Of a DNA stretch of 64,000 nucleotides, positions 18,434 to 26,988 are shown piece after piece. A program made the translations under genes and the position numbers. Positions within the stretch are counted from its first letter, which is position 1. Each line of letters starts with the position of its first letter. Source of the stretch: Geoanaerobacter pelophilus (GTDB lineage Bacteria; Desulfobacterota; Desulfuromonadia; Geobacterales; DSM-12255); contig NZ_JAHCVJ010000005.1 in NCBI RefSeq assembly GCF_018476885.1, forward strand, positions 124,001-188,000. The letters run 5' to 3'. The notes under the pieces are model-generated. The model did no database searches. It was given only the letters and a program-made list of their open reading frames with translations, and was not told the origin of the DNA.

Positions 18434-19681
18434 TCATTGACCAGAGAAAACAGCCGGTGCCGAACGGCGAGGGTCGCGGACCCAGAGGAAGAGTAGCGTC
18501 GAGATGACAATGAGCGCAAGCGGAAGCATAAAGGCCTGGTGATAAGCGACAGAGGGGAAAATCCCTTGAGCTGATTTCGGGAATCTGGAAATAAGGATTC
18601 CCATGGCCTGCTGGACGGTTGCTGCTCCAAGCAGAATAAAAAAATTCACTGCCGTAAGGGCAGTGCCGGTAATTCTGTGCTGGAAGCTTTCACGGATCAA
18701 GGGATAGACAGCAACCCCTGATGAGACCGTCAGCCCCATGAGAAAGAAAACCAGCGGCAGGTAGGGTAACGGAATGTGCTCCATGGGGCCGAGAAACAGC
18801 GACATGAAAAGCAGAAAAGCAGCTTGCCCGAAAAAAATGGTCTTCTTGGGAGATCGCGTAAATTTTTCGGTTACCTCGCCGATGAACAGGCAGCCTACAA
18901 GAAAGCCGAGCGACGTCGCCAGCAGCATCCGCCCGGCACCCACCTTGGAAAGGCCGATTACCCCCATCAGGTAGGGGCCTCCCCAGAGCCCTTGAACAGC
19001 CATATAACAGGCGTACCAGCTGAAAGCGGTAAAAGATATCAGCCAGTAGGAACGGTTGGCAAAGATCTCTTTCAGGCCGTCCAGGTTCAGTGGAGATGGC
19101 TGGGGTTGCTCAGCATCAGGGAGAGTGGGGTGCTCAGCAACCGATTTGTAGGCAAGAATCAAAAAAAATGCCTGAATACAGGCAGCGGCCAGGAATACCG
19201 GTCTCCAGCCGACATGGTTGGAAACCCAGGCAAGTGGGGCTGTTGCCGCAAGGTTGCCGATATTCCCCATTGCGATGATGAACCCTGAAATTCGTCCGAA
19301 TTCATCGCCATGAAACCAATTGGTGAATACTCGCAGTGCGCCCATCAGAACGGATGCCGAACCGATGCCTATCAGTATCCTACCAACCAGCGCCTGCGGG
19401 TAACTGTGGGAGAGGGCAAAAGCAATGACCCCTAAAGTTGTGATAATCCCGGTAAGCACGACGATCCGCTTGCCGCCGAAGCGGTCGAGAAGGGGGCCAA
19501 GAGGAAGCTGGGTCAAGGCAAAGGCATAAAAGAAAGAGCCGGAAAGGGTCCCGAGCTGGGCTGGAGAAATCGACATCTCCCGGGAGATGTCGTCTGCCAG
19601 CACTGCCATTGTAACTCTATAAAAATACGCCAGACAGTAAAGGAGGGAAAAGACGGTAAAAATGCGCCAGCGAAGCTTCAT
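18434..19681 (-). CDS. MFS family transporter
   Basis: A 12-helix major facilitator of 415 residues. The cytoplasmic loop-2 signature is visible as GPLLDRFGGKRIV (about residues 57-69), and a second copy FIGEVTEKFTRSPKK follows in the C-half. The helices, LARTL-type ends and the GxxxD(R)xGGK(R) motif match the nitrate/phosphonate-like or glycerol-3-phosphate-like families; the substrate is not assigned. Its ATG overlaps the pgeF stop by four bases (ATGA), so the two are translationally coupled. Confidence 0.85.
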   Translation of the reverse strand: MKLRWRIFTVFSLLYCLAYFYRVTMAVLADDISREMSISPAQLGTLSGSFFYAFALTQLPLGPLLDRFGGKRIVVLTGIITTLGVIAFALSHSYPQALVGRILIGIGSASVLMGALRVFTNWFHGDEFGRISGFIIAMGNIGNLAATAPLAWVSNHVGWRPVFLAAACIQAFFLILAYKSVAEHPTLPDAEQPQPSPLNLDGLKEIFANRSYWLISFTAFSWYACYMAVQGLWGGPYLMGVIGLSKVGAGRMLLATSLGFLVGCLFIGEVTEKFTRSPKKTIFFGQAAFLLFMSLFLGPMEHIPLPYLPLVFFLMGLTVSSGVAVYPLIRESFQHRITGTALTAVNFFILLGAATVQQAMGILISRFPKSAQGIFPSVAYHQAFMLPLALIVISTLLFLWVRDPRRSAPAVFSGQ

Positions 19682-20475
19682 TTGAGCATGATGAAACCGA
19701 GGTGGCGACCGGTCTCGCCTTTATCCCGCCGGTATGAGAAGAAAAGCTCCTGAATGCAGCACACGCACTGTTGCGATGTCTCGATATTTTCGGGAAGAAC
19801 CCCGGAGTCTTTTAGTTGAAGGGTAACTGCAGCGGCAATGTCAAGCTTCCATTTTCCCGGGGCTTTTTCTTCTGCCGACTTATCCCAGGTGTCCCTTTCG
19901 GCTGAGAATGCTGCACGAACCGGCTCATCGACTTCATAGCAGCACGGGCCGATGGCCGGGCCGATGGCAGCGACCAAGTCAGCCGGGTTTGAGCCGAAAT
20001 TGGTGGCCATTGCCGCTACGCCTTTGCGCACGATACCGGATGCGGTGCCTTTCCACCCGGCATGAAGTGCAGCGACAACACGTTTGACCGGATCCAGCAA
20101 GAGGACAGGTGCGCAGTCAGCAACGCCGATGCCGATCATTATCCCGGGTTGATTAGTAATGATGCCGTCACATTCAACTTTGAGAAAATGGGTAACATCC
20201 TGATTAGGGCTGTCTACAACCAGGAGGTCGGTACCGTGAACCTGGGTGACAGTGAGCAACTGCTCTACTTTTGCGCCAAAAGCCCTGGCCAGCAGACTTC
20301 TGTTACCCTGAACATTGTGCGATGAATCATTGGTGTTGAGTCCAAGGTTCAGAGAGTTGTATGGCGGGCGCGATACTCCTTCGTGACGGGTGGTGAAGCC
20401 TGCAACCACACTCGTAGTAGCTGTAGCTAATTGCGGTTCCATATAATGAATTTTACTGATTTTGGACTGTTTCAT
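19678..20475 (-). CDS. pgeF: Peptidoglycan editing factor PgeF / multicopper polyphenol oxidase family (YfiH)
   Basis: A 265-residue laccase-domain (DUF152/YfiH) protein. In E. coli the family removes wrongly added residues from peptidoglycan precursors, and the human homologue acts on purine nucleosides. Metal-site residues are in GVADCAPVLLLDP, AALHAGWKGT and AIGPAIGPCCYEVDEPV. The ATG at 20475 lies seven bases from AAGGAG and overlaps the rluD stop as ATGA. It is the middle gene of a three-gene overlapping set (rluD-pgeF-MFS). Confidence 0.9.
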   Translation of the reverse strand: MKQSKISKIHYMEPQLATATTSVVAGFTTRHEGVSRPPYNSLNLGLNTNDSSHNVQGNRSLLARAFGAKVEQLLTVTQVHGTDLLVVDSPNQDVTHFLKVECDGIITNQPGIMIGIGVADCAPVLLLDPVKRVVAALHAGWKGTASGIVRKGVAAMATNFGSNPADLVAAIGPAIGPCCYEVDEPVRAAFSAERDTWDKSAEEKAPGKWKLDIAAAVTLQLKDSGVLPENIETSQQCVCCIQELFFSYRRDKGETGRHLGFIMLK

Positions 20476-21449
20476 GAACATACTCCTTCACTATTTTGCT
20501 GCTGGACTTCCATCTGCTGCAGAACTCGCTGCATATCCTCAGGCAGATCAGTATCAAACTCCAGGTACTGACCGCTTGTTGGATGAATAAACCCGAGGGT
20601 CTTGGCATGAAGCGCTTGACGAGACAGGCTTTTCAACAGGGCGCGGACGCGCGTGTCGCGGATTGCCATCAATCGGCTTTCAGTGCCATACAGCTGATCA
20701 CCGACAAGCGGATAGCCCGCTTCAGACATATGCACCCTGATCTGGTGGGTTCTTCCGGTCTCAAGCCTGAGCCTCATCAGGGTAACGCCTTCATATCTGG
20801 CCAGAACCTTCCAGTGGGTTACAGCCTCTTTGCCGTATTTTGACTTGCTTGACATCTTTTTTCTATCTACCGGGTGTCTGCCGATGGCCGATGAGATATG
20901 TCCGGTGTCGGTCTTCGGGGAACCGAACACCAAGGCAAAATACACTCTTTTGATGGTGTGTTCCTTGAACTGCAGCGCCAGTGATTGATGGGCATGATCA
21001 TTTTTGGCGGCGATGATGACGCCAGACGTATCCTTGTCGATCCGGTGCACTATTCCGGGGCGGATAGCCCCGCCAATCCCGGAGAGATCGGTGCAATGGC
21101 CAAGCAGAGCGTTGACCAGGGTGCCGTGGGAGTTGCCGGCACCGGGATGAACCACCATGCCGGCTGGTTTGTTGACGACAATGACATCACTGTCTTCATA
21201 GAGGATATCAAGGGGGATATCTTCCGGATCAGCTTCGCAAGACTCCGGTGGCGGCAAGTTGACGGAAATATGCTCGCCCCCTTTCAGTTTCAGGGAAGGC
21301 TTGGCTTCAAGGCCATTTACCGTTATCTCACCTGCAGCAATAAGCCGATGGACCGATGCTCTGGAGAGTTCGGCAATGCTGTTAGCAATAAACTGATCGA
21401 GTCGTTCGCTTGCACTATCTTCGGGGAAATCAATTTCTATGATATTCAC
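20472..21449 (-). CDS. rluD: Ribosomal large subunit pseudouridine synthase, RluD type
   Basis: Modifies uridines in helix 69 of 23S rRNA. It has an N-terminal S4 domain (about residues 14-62, ERLDQFIANSIAELSRASVHRLIAAGEI) and a catalytic domain with the HRIDKDTSG motif carrying the catalytic Asp (about residue 139). GRTHQIRVH follows. Its start is GTG (21449) with a poor ribosome site, 15 bases after a hairpin with T-run. Length 325 aa is normal. The downstream genes pgeF and MFS overlap it. Confidence 0.93.
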   Translation of the reverse strand: MNIIEIDFPEDSASERLDQFIANSIAELSRASVHRLIAAGEITVNGLEAKPSLKLKGGEHISVNLPPPESCEADPEDIPLDILYEDSDVIVVNKPAGMVVHPGAGNSHGTLVNALLGHCTDLSGIGGAIRPGIVHRIDKDTSGVIIAAKNDHAHQSLALQFKEHTIKRVYFALVFGSPKTDTGHISSAIGRHPVDRKKMSSKSKYGKEAVTHWKVLARYEGVTLMRLRLETGRTHQIRVHMSEAGYPLVGDQLYGTESRLMAIRDTRVRALLKSLSRQALHAKTLGFIHPTSGQYLEFDTDLPEDMQRVLQQMEVQQQNSEGVCS

Positions 21450-21463
21450 AGCGGGATTCCGGA

Positions 21464-21495
21464 AAAAACGAAGGCGCGACGAGATATCGCGCCTT
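21464..21495 (-). terminator. Terminator-like hairpin between the 87-aa gene and rluD
   Basis: Minus strand AAGGCGCGA-N7-TCGCGCCTT followed by CGTTTTTTCC. It ends the small upstream gene but lies only 15 bases before the rluD start. Confidence 0.7.
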
Positions 21496-21518
21496 GAAAG
21501 AGTTGTCTGTTAACGATA

Positions 21519-21782
21519 CTACCAAATGGTGGATTCGATTTTGCCGGCTCGCTTGATCAGGACATCAACAACCGCGAGCTCATAGATATTTGAGGAAGCC
21601 AGTTCTGGAGACACTCTGGAGATAAAGTGCTGTTTCCCCTCTTCCAGTTCAGCGGCAAGGATCTCAAAGATCGTATCCGACTTGATTCCTTCTAAAACTT
21701 TTTCCTGATTATAGAGGGCTACGTCCGAAAGGATTGCCCTGGCCAGACGCCTTGCCTGATCGCTATTTTCTATTAAATTCAT
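21519..21782 (-). CDS. Conserved small hypothetical protein (87 aa)
   Basis: Not recognised by function. The product is acidic, soluble and helical (NSDQARRLARAILSDVALYN, then VLEGIKSDTIFEILAAELEEGK). The SD-type GGAAGCGG lies upstream of the ATG at 21782. A terminator-like hairpin follows it directly. It lies 65 bases downstream of the htrA stop on the same strand. Confidence 0.65.
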   Translation of the reverse strand: MNLIENSDQARRLARAILSDVALYNQEKVLEGIKSDTIFEILAAELEEGKQHFISRVSPELASSNIYELAVVDVLIKRAGKIESTIW

Positions 21783-21847
21783 GAAAAACCGCTTCCACTG
21801 TATAGGTTGAAATCAGTTTGCAAGTATACATGATCTTCAGCCAGATT

Positions 21848-23275
21848 CTAGCGTAATCTGAGAACAACGTAAATGCTGGCATTGCCACGCTTGACCAGAA
21901 GGGCAACTGAGCCACGCTTTTCTGCTTCTCTCATGGCCTTGCCGTATTCGTCAAGATTTGCCACTCGCCGCTGGTTAACCGAGACAATCAGATCTCCTGG
22001 TTGCATGGATTCTGCTGCCGGACCTTCGGGGTCAACTTCGGTTACAATCACTCCCTTAACCCCGGAACTGCGCATGTTCCTGGGGATTTCATCAACATAA
22101 AGCCCAAACCAACCTGCTGCAGGTTCGGCTGAATGTGCTGCGCTTGCTTCAGCACTATCACTGCTGGCAACAGTCAGGGTGATTTTCAGGCTCTTCCCTT
22201 CCCGATACACTTCGATCTCGGTTTTCTGGCCGATCGGAATTTCCGCAACAGCCAGCTGCAACTGTTTTGGGTTCTTTATCTCTTTACCGGCAACTTTGGT
22301 TATGATGTCGCCTTGTCTGATGCCTGCTTTTTCCGCCGGACCGCCTGACATTACTTCTGCGACTAGTGCGCCGGTAGTCTTGTTCAGCCCGAATGAGCGG
22401 GCGATGTCATCGCTTACCGGTTGAATTGAGACCCCGAGCCAGCCCCGAGGAACACTCCCCTTTTTGATGAGGTGATTAACAACGTTTTTTGCCATATTGA
22501 TCGGAATGGCAAAGCCGATCCCCTGGCCCGCAGCCACAATCGCCGTATTTATCCCAACCACTTCGCCGTAGACGTTCAGTAGCGGACCACCAGAATTACC
22601 CGGATTAATAGAGGCATCGGTCTGAATGAAATCTTCATAGGTCTCAATCCCCATGTTTGACCTGCCGGTGGCAGAGATGACGCCGACCGTTACCGTGCGA
22701 TCCAGGCCAAAGGGATTACCGATGGCGATAGCCCACTGTCCGACCTGCAGCTTGTCCGAGTCTCCCAGCACCGATACCGGAAGGTCGGAAGCACCAATCA
22801 GCTTGATCACTGCTATATCGGTTTTAGGGTCTTCACCCACAATCTTGGCACTGTACACCTTGTCATTCGATAGCTTTACTTGAATGGTGTCGGCATTCTT
22901 GACCACATGATCATTGGTGATAATGTACCCTTCCTTGTTGATTATGAACCCTGAACCAAGGCTGCTCTCTTTGCGATATCGCGGACGGGGTTGTCCTCCA
23001 CCGAAAAAATCGTCAAAGAAAGGTGAAAACTCGAAAAACGGCTGGATGACGCGCTTTTTGGTTACCGTTGAGATGTTGACTACCGATGGCGTAACAGTCT
23101 TGGCAACCGCCATGAACGCCTGCTGCGAGACGATAATGTCTTTGGGGACATCTTTGACCGGAGCGTCCTGGGGTCTGGTGGATTCTGTGAAAGGAGTGGC
23201 TGCTTCTTTCTTGTTGCATCCTGGAACCGCAAGCAGAGCCAGAATCGATGCTAAAACGATCACGCGCAGTTTCAT
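21848..23275 (-). CDS. HtrA/DegP-type periplasmic serine protease, predicted lipoprotein
   Basis: Quality-control protease of the envelope. Signal with lipobox LLAVPGC (C20) suggests membrane anchoring, unlike soluble DegP. The catalytic triad is in NDHVV (His), TDIAVIKL (Asp) and NPGNSGGPL (Ser). Two PDZ domains follow at about residues 285-365 and 395-470 (GWLGVSIQP... and GWFGLYVDEIP...). At 475 residues the length is normal for the two-PDZ type. AGGTG lies eight bases before the ATG. Confidence 0.92.
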   Translation of the reverse strand: MKLRVIVLASILALLAVPGCNKKEAATPFTESTRPQDAPVKDVPKDIIVSQQAFMAVAKTVTPSVVNISTVTKKRVIQPFFEFSPFFDDFFGGGQPRPRYRKESSLGSGFIINKEGYIITNDHVVKNADTIQVKLSNDKVYSAKIVGEDPKTDIAVIKLIGASDLPVSVLGDSDKLQVGQWAIAIGNPFGLDRTVTVGVISATGRSNMGIETYEDFIQTDASINPGNSGGPLLNVYGEVVGINTAIVAAGQGIGFAIPINMAKNVVNHLIKKGSVPRGWLGVSIQPVSDDIARSFGLNKTTGALVAEVMSGGPAEKAGIRQGDIITKVAGKEIKNPKQLQLAVAEIPIGQKTEIEVYREGKSLKITLTVASSDSAEASAAHSAEPAAGWFGLYVDEIPRNMRSSGVKGVIVTEVDPEGPAAESMQPGDLIVSVNQRRVANLDEYGKAMREAEKRGSVALLVKRGNASIYVVLRLR

Positions 23276-23370
23276 TGAAGCTACACCTCGTATGATCTGA
23301 GATTAAGTGCTTGAAACTGCAGCAATGTTAGCGAAAAGCAGGGCGGATGTCAATTGCAGGAAGCAGGTTT

Positions 23371-23724
23371 TCAGAGAAGTTTGTGGCGCTGCTTGGCGCT
23401 GTGCTCGCGTTGGAGCATCTGGGCGGTCATTTCCCGGAGCTGTTTAACCTCTTCTTCGGTAATGTTCAGAAACCTGAGCCCCATGGCACTGTCCTGGCCG
23501 GTATTGCTCCAGATAACCTCTGCCGATATGGAGAGAGCTGATGCGGATTGCGGGGTGTAGAACTGAAGGCATATTGTCTGCCCAACCGGAAGGGGAGAAT
23601 TGGTGGCTATGGATATGCCATTGTCGGAAATATCGAATGTTGAGCAACAGCAGGATTCCCCACCCGGGCTGACGATCCAGCAGCCAATCTGGACTTGTGC
23701 CCGCTTGTCTCTTCGTCCTTCCAT
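23371..23724 (-). CDS. PilZ domain protein (c-di-GMP binding), 117 aa
   Basis: Single PilZ domain. RRDKR (RxxxR) near the N-terminus and DISDNGISI (DxSxxG) match the c-di-GMP site. The ATG at 23724 follows GAGGAGG nine bases upstream and replaces a longer TTG-type frame. The C-terminus is helical (EEEVKQLREMTAQMLQREHSAKQ). It is divergent from a second PilZ gene 287 bases away. Confidence 0.85.
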   Translation of the reverse strand: MEGRRDKRAQVQIGCWIVSPGGESCCCSTFDISDNGISIATNSPLPVGQTICLQFYTPQSASALSISAEVIWSNTGQDSAMGLRFLNITEEEVKQLREMTAQMLQREHSAKQRHKLL

Positions 23725-24011
23725 TACACTTTGCCTCCTCTGCCAGCATATAGCGAACATAAGGGTACCATGGGCGGCTTTTAATGCAAGTCTTGCTATT
23801 AATTAATAGGATCTGGGAGCTTAAACTTTTTGTGATCTGCTCAGGCAATGACTCGTCTGTTACAGATCTGTACAGCTGTTACTATCTGCTACACAGCTTG
23901 GTTGATGATAGCTCTTATTTTTCAGGTTGTTACGGATTGGTGGCGCCGGCACTAAAAATGGATGCACCACTATTTAAGGAGCATGCAACCGTAGGCAAGA
24001 GGAGAAGATCC

Positions 24012-24401
24012 ATGGAAAAACGAAAATTTACCCGCGTGCCGATACGAGTTGAAGCCTTTGTCAGTTGTCAGGCGAAATCGTTCAAATCAGAGATAGAAAA
24101 CCTCAGCCTGAACGGCGTCTGCCTAAAAACTTCGGAGAATCTGAAAAAAGGAGATGTGGCCAGGGTGACCCTGTATCTGGTGGGGACCATGCAGCGTCTT
24201 GAAGTCTCAATCTCTCTGGTCGGGACGGTACTCAGAGCCGACGACGGCCTGATTGTCGTGCATTTTCAGGAAATGGACCTTGATTCTTTCACCCAGCTGC
24301 GCAATATAATTGCCTATAATACCGGTGATTCCGACAGTGTCATGCAGGAGTTTATCAATTCGTTGCAACAGTCGGGTGGCGAGGTTAAAAAAGCCGTATA
24401 A
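24012..24401 (+). CDS. PilZ domain protein (c-di-GMP binding), 129 aa
   Basis: RKFTR at residues 3-7 and ENLSLNGVCLK (NxSxxG) form the c-di-GMP pocket. The C-terminal helix DSFTQLRNIIAYN is typical of the family. The ATG at 24012 is set by GGAG seven bases upstream; the open frame before it is not coding. A bidirectional terminator separates it from gatC. The 287-base divergent gap upstream shows no further feature. Confidence 0.88.
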   Translation: MEKRKFTRVPIRVEAFVSCQAKSFKSEIENLSLNGVCLKTSENLKKGDVARVTLYLVGTMQRLEVSISLVGTVLRADDGLIVVHFQEMDLDSFTQLRNIIAYNTGDSDSVMQEFINSLQQSGGEVKKAV

Positions 24402-24433
24402 AATGGATGGTCACGGGAGTATGGGTATTAAAA

Positions 24434-24467
24434 AGGGGCGACTCGATTGAGCCGCCCCCTTTTTTTA
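24434..24467. terminator. Bidirectional terminator between the PilZ gene and gatC
   Basis: GGGGCG-a-CTC / GAG-c-CGCCCC stem with an A-run on the left and T-run on the right, placed between two convergent stops. Confidence 0.85.
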
Positions 24468-24491
24468 CAGGACTTAAATGATAACAGCCGG

Positions 24492-24779
24492 TTATTCGAT
24501 CACTTTCGGTACCCGGAAAAAATCATCCACCCGGTCCGGTGCTGACGAGAGTGCATTGACAGCGCCAATTGACGGCGTTGTAATATCCGCTCTGAAGGCA
24601 TTTTCCAGCGGGACAGCATGGGCAGTCGGGATAATGTGGTCCGTTTCCAGTTCATTCAGTTTCTCAACATAAGAAAGAATGGCATCCATCTGGCCGGTTA
24701 GTGTGGCGATCTCGTCTCCGCTCAGCTCCAGACGCGCCAATTGCCCAACTTTTTCGACATCTTCCCTGGTAATTTTCAT
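24492..24779 (-). CDS. gatC: Aspartyl/glutamyl-tRNA amidotransferase subunit C
   Basis: Small subunit of the GatCAB amidotransferase, which converts Asp-tRNA-Asn or Glu-tRNA-Gln. The sequence has the standard start MKITREDVEKVGQLARLEL and the motif LNELETDHIIPTAHAVPLENAFRAD. The 95-residue length is standard. gatA and gatB are not next to it: the gene ends at a terminator and a convergent PilZ gene, and its upstream neighbour is divergent. Confidence 0.94.
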   Translation of the reverse strand: MKITREDVEKVGQLARLELSGDEIATLTGQMDAILSYVEKLNELETDHIIPTAHAVPLENAFRADITTPSIGAVNALSSAPDRVDDFFRVPKVIE

Positions 24780-24874
24780 TTCTGCCCCTCACTAATAAAT
24801 ACCGTGACTATTTTGTTGTTCTTATCATGGCCCGCCTAAAATGGCAAGGCTGAGAAGATTGCACCGGCAGCAGC

Positions 24875-24902
24875 TTGAAATGAAGCAGGGGGCTGCTATA
24901 CT
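24875..24902 (+). promoter_or_regulatory. Sigma-70-type promoter of the histidine kinase gene
   Basis: TTGAAA (24875-24880), 16-base spacer, TATACT (24897-24902). It lies inside the longest open frame of the kinase and supports the downstream start at 24943. Confidence 0.55.
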
Positions 24903-24942
24903 GAAACCCGTTGATATTGCATTAGCAAGGCTGGAGGGATGT

Positions 24943-26568
24943 TTGAACCTGCAATGCTGTTGGCATAATGTAACTATCTCTCCCGGGGATTGCCCGTATA
25001 TCGAACCGGGTGAAGAGGATCTGCTTGTCTCCCATGAGCGCAGGGTCATAGAGAAATGCTCGAATTGCCCGCGGTTCATCTCGGAACTTGAAGGGATGAA
25101 AAGTGCCGGTGAACCGTTGGCGCCCATACTGAAGATCCTGACTGTCGAACTCGTTGATTTGCGGGTTCGGCTGGAATCAATGGACGGATTTCTCAACAGC
25201 AAAACCCGCGAGATCCGCTTTCTTCATGAATTGAGTACGGTGCTGCAAACCTCGATGGACCTGGATGAAGTCTTGTCGGTTGCCATGACTGCCATTACCG
25301 CCGGCAAAGGGTTTGGCATGAACCGGGCTTTCCTGCTGATGTGCGACAAAGACCAGAATTACCTGCGGGGATACCTGGGGGTTGGTCCCAGGAGTTATGA
25401 AGAGGCGTGGCACATCTGGCAAGAGGTGGAGCAGACCAATCTGACCCTCAAGGAGATGGCGCAATTTTTCAGGGAGAACAAGCTCTTCTCCGAAAAAGTC
25501 AAATTTCAGGACATTTTGGAACGGCTTTCAGTGCCGCTTGAAGACCAGACGCACATCCTCACCAGATCACTGCACGAAAAGCGGCCTATCCTGGTGGTGG
25601 AGGCTTTCAATAATCCGCTGGTTTCCCGGGAGTTTGCCGAAATTCTCAATGTTGACAGCTTTCTGGTCATGCCCCTCATCTCGGGTAACCGCAAAATCGG
25701 GGTACTGATTGCCGACAACTTTATTACCCAGCGGGCCATAACTCATCAGGACATCCAGTCGATAGAGACCTTTGCCTTTCCGGTGGCGTTTGCCCTGGTC
25801 AGGGCCTCTCTCTACGAGCAGCTGCATGAAGAGGTGGACAAGCTGACCCTTGCCAACCGCAAACTGCAGGAGCAGCAGGAACTGATCGTCAAAATGGAGA
25901 AGATGGCCCTTGTCGGGCGGATCACTTCAAGCATTGCCCACTCCATCAGGAATCCGCTCATGGTTATCGGCGGCTTTGCCCGATCGCTGCTGAAGAGCAT
26001 CGAAGTGGATGACCCGAAGAAGGAATACCTCTCGTCAATAATCCAGGAAGCGCGGCAGCTGGAAGATGTCCTGGTCGAGATCTTGAACTATTCCGATTCC
26101 CTGTACCCGGTAAAGGATCAGTGGGACCTTAATCAGTTGCTGGAGGACTCGTGCCGGGATCTGCAGCCCAAATTTGCCGCGGTTGACTGCTCCTGTCGTT
26201 TTGAGCTTGCCGAAGATCTTCCCACGGTGCTGATAGACTACAAACAGATTTCCTATTGCGTTCGGACCCTGCTGGTTACTGCGCTTGAAAACCGGTCCCC
26301 CGGTGGCGAACTCCTGGTGTGCAGCAGGTGGTGGGACCATGTGGTTATGCTGGAGATTTACGATCAAAACGGCTCTTTGCCGGAAGATGTCTGGGAAACC
26401 ATGGCAACGCCGTTTTCATCAACTCAGGAGCTTGGGGTGGCAGGAGTGGTCGGACTGCCGATATGCAGGACAATTCTGGAAAAGTCTGGAAACAGCCTTG
26501 AGATTGAAAGGTCTCAAGGGGGTGGGATGCGATATATTATCAGGCTGCATTTGCAGAAGGAGGAGTAA
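24943..26568 (+). CDS. GAF-domain sensor histidine kinase with Cys-rich N-terminus
   Basis: A cytoplasmic two-component kinase. With the TTG start at 24943 (GGAGGG four bases upstream, after a TTGAAA/TATACT promoter) it has 541 residues; an ATG at 24841 is the longer alternative. The N-terminus holds Cys at 5, 6, 17, 39 and 42 and may bind a metal. A GAF domain spans about 105-290, a coiled linker about 290-325, and HisKA H-box is SSIAHSIRNPLM. The HATPase domain is divergent: the N-box is weak (LLVTALENRSPGGELLV) and the Gly boxes are poor. It is followed two bases later by a receiver gene. Confidence 0.87.
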   Translation: MNLQCCWHNVTISPGDCPYIEPGEEDLLVSHERRVIEKCSNCPRFISELEGMKSAGEPLAPILKILTVELVDLRVRLESMDGFLNSKTREIRFLHELSTVLQTSMDLDEVLSVAMTAITAGKGFGMNRAFLLMCDKDQNYLRGYLGVGPRSYEEAWHIWQEVEQTNLTLKEMAQFFRENKLFSEKVKFQDILERLSVPLEDQTHILTRSLHEKRPILVVEAFNNPLVSREFAEILNVDSFLVMPLISGNRKIGVLIADNFITQRAITHQDIQSIETFAFPVAFALVRASLYEQLHEEVDKLTLANRKLQEQQELIVKMEKMALVGRITSSIAHSIRNPLMVIGGFARSLLKSIEVDDPKKEYLSSIIQEARQLEDVLVEILNYSDSLYPVKDQWDLNQLLEDSCRDLQPKFAAVDCSCRFELAEDLPTVLIDYKQISYCVRTLLVTALENRSPGGELLVCSRWWDHVVMLEIYDQNGSLPEDVWETMATPFSSTQELGVAGVVGLPICRTILEKSGNSLEIERSQGGGMRYIIRLHLQKEE

Positions 26569-26570
26569 CA

Positions 26571-26936
26571 ATGGCAAGGTTATTGGTCGTAGATGATGAA
26601 TCCAGCATCAGATTGCTCTATTCGCAGGAGCTTGGCGAAGAGGGGTATGACGTGGTCACCGCCGGTTCGGCGGTTGAGGCTGTGGAAAAACTGCAGAATG
26701 AGCAGTTTGACCTGATCCTGCTCGACATCAAGCTGAAGAACGAGAGTGGCCTCGATCTCCTGCAGAAGATCGTCAAGGACAGGCACGACCTGCCGGTTGT
26801 CTTGTGCTCGGCGTTTTCCTGTTACAAGGATGATTTTTCCGCCTGGCTGGCAGACGGCTATGTCGTAAAATCCAGCGATCTGCAGGAGCTGAAGGATGAA
26901 ATAAAAAAAGTGCTGGCAAAGAAGCAGAACAGGTAA
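26571..26936 (+). CDS. Single-domain response regulator (receiver)
   Basis: A 121-residue CheY-like receiver with no output domain. The acidic pocket is VVDDESS, the phospho-acceptor D52 lies in LILLDIKL, and the conserved Lys is in VVKSSDL. It starts two bases after the kinase stop, so they are translated together and most likely form a pair. The downstream partner is unknown; a diguanylate or sugar-metabolism target is not indicated by sequence. Confidence 0.9.
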   Translation: MARLLVVDDESSIRLLYSQELGEEGYDVVTAGSAVEAVEKLQNEQFDLILLDIKLKNESGLDLLQKIVKDRHDLPVVLCSAFSCYKDDFSAWLADGYVVKSSDLQELKDEIKKVLAKKQNR

Positions 26937-26988
26937 TTCCTGAACGGTTCTCTCCGAACTTTCTACCGATATAAGGAGCTCTTTTTTT

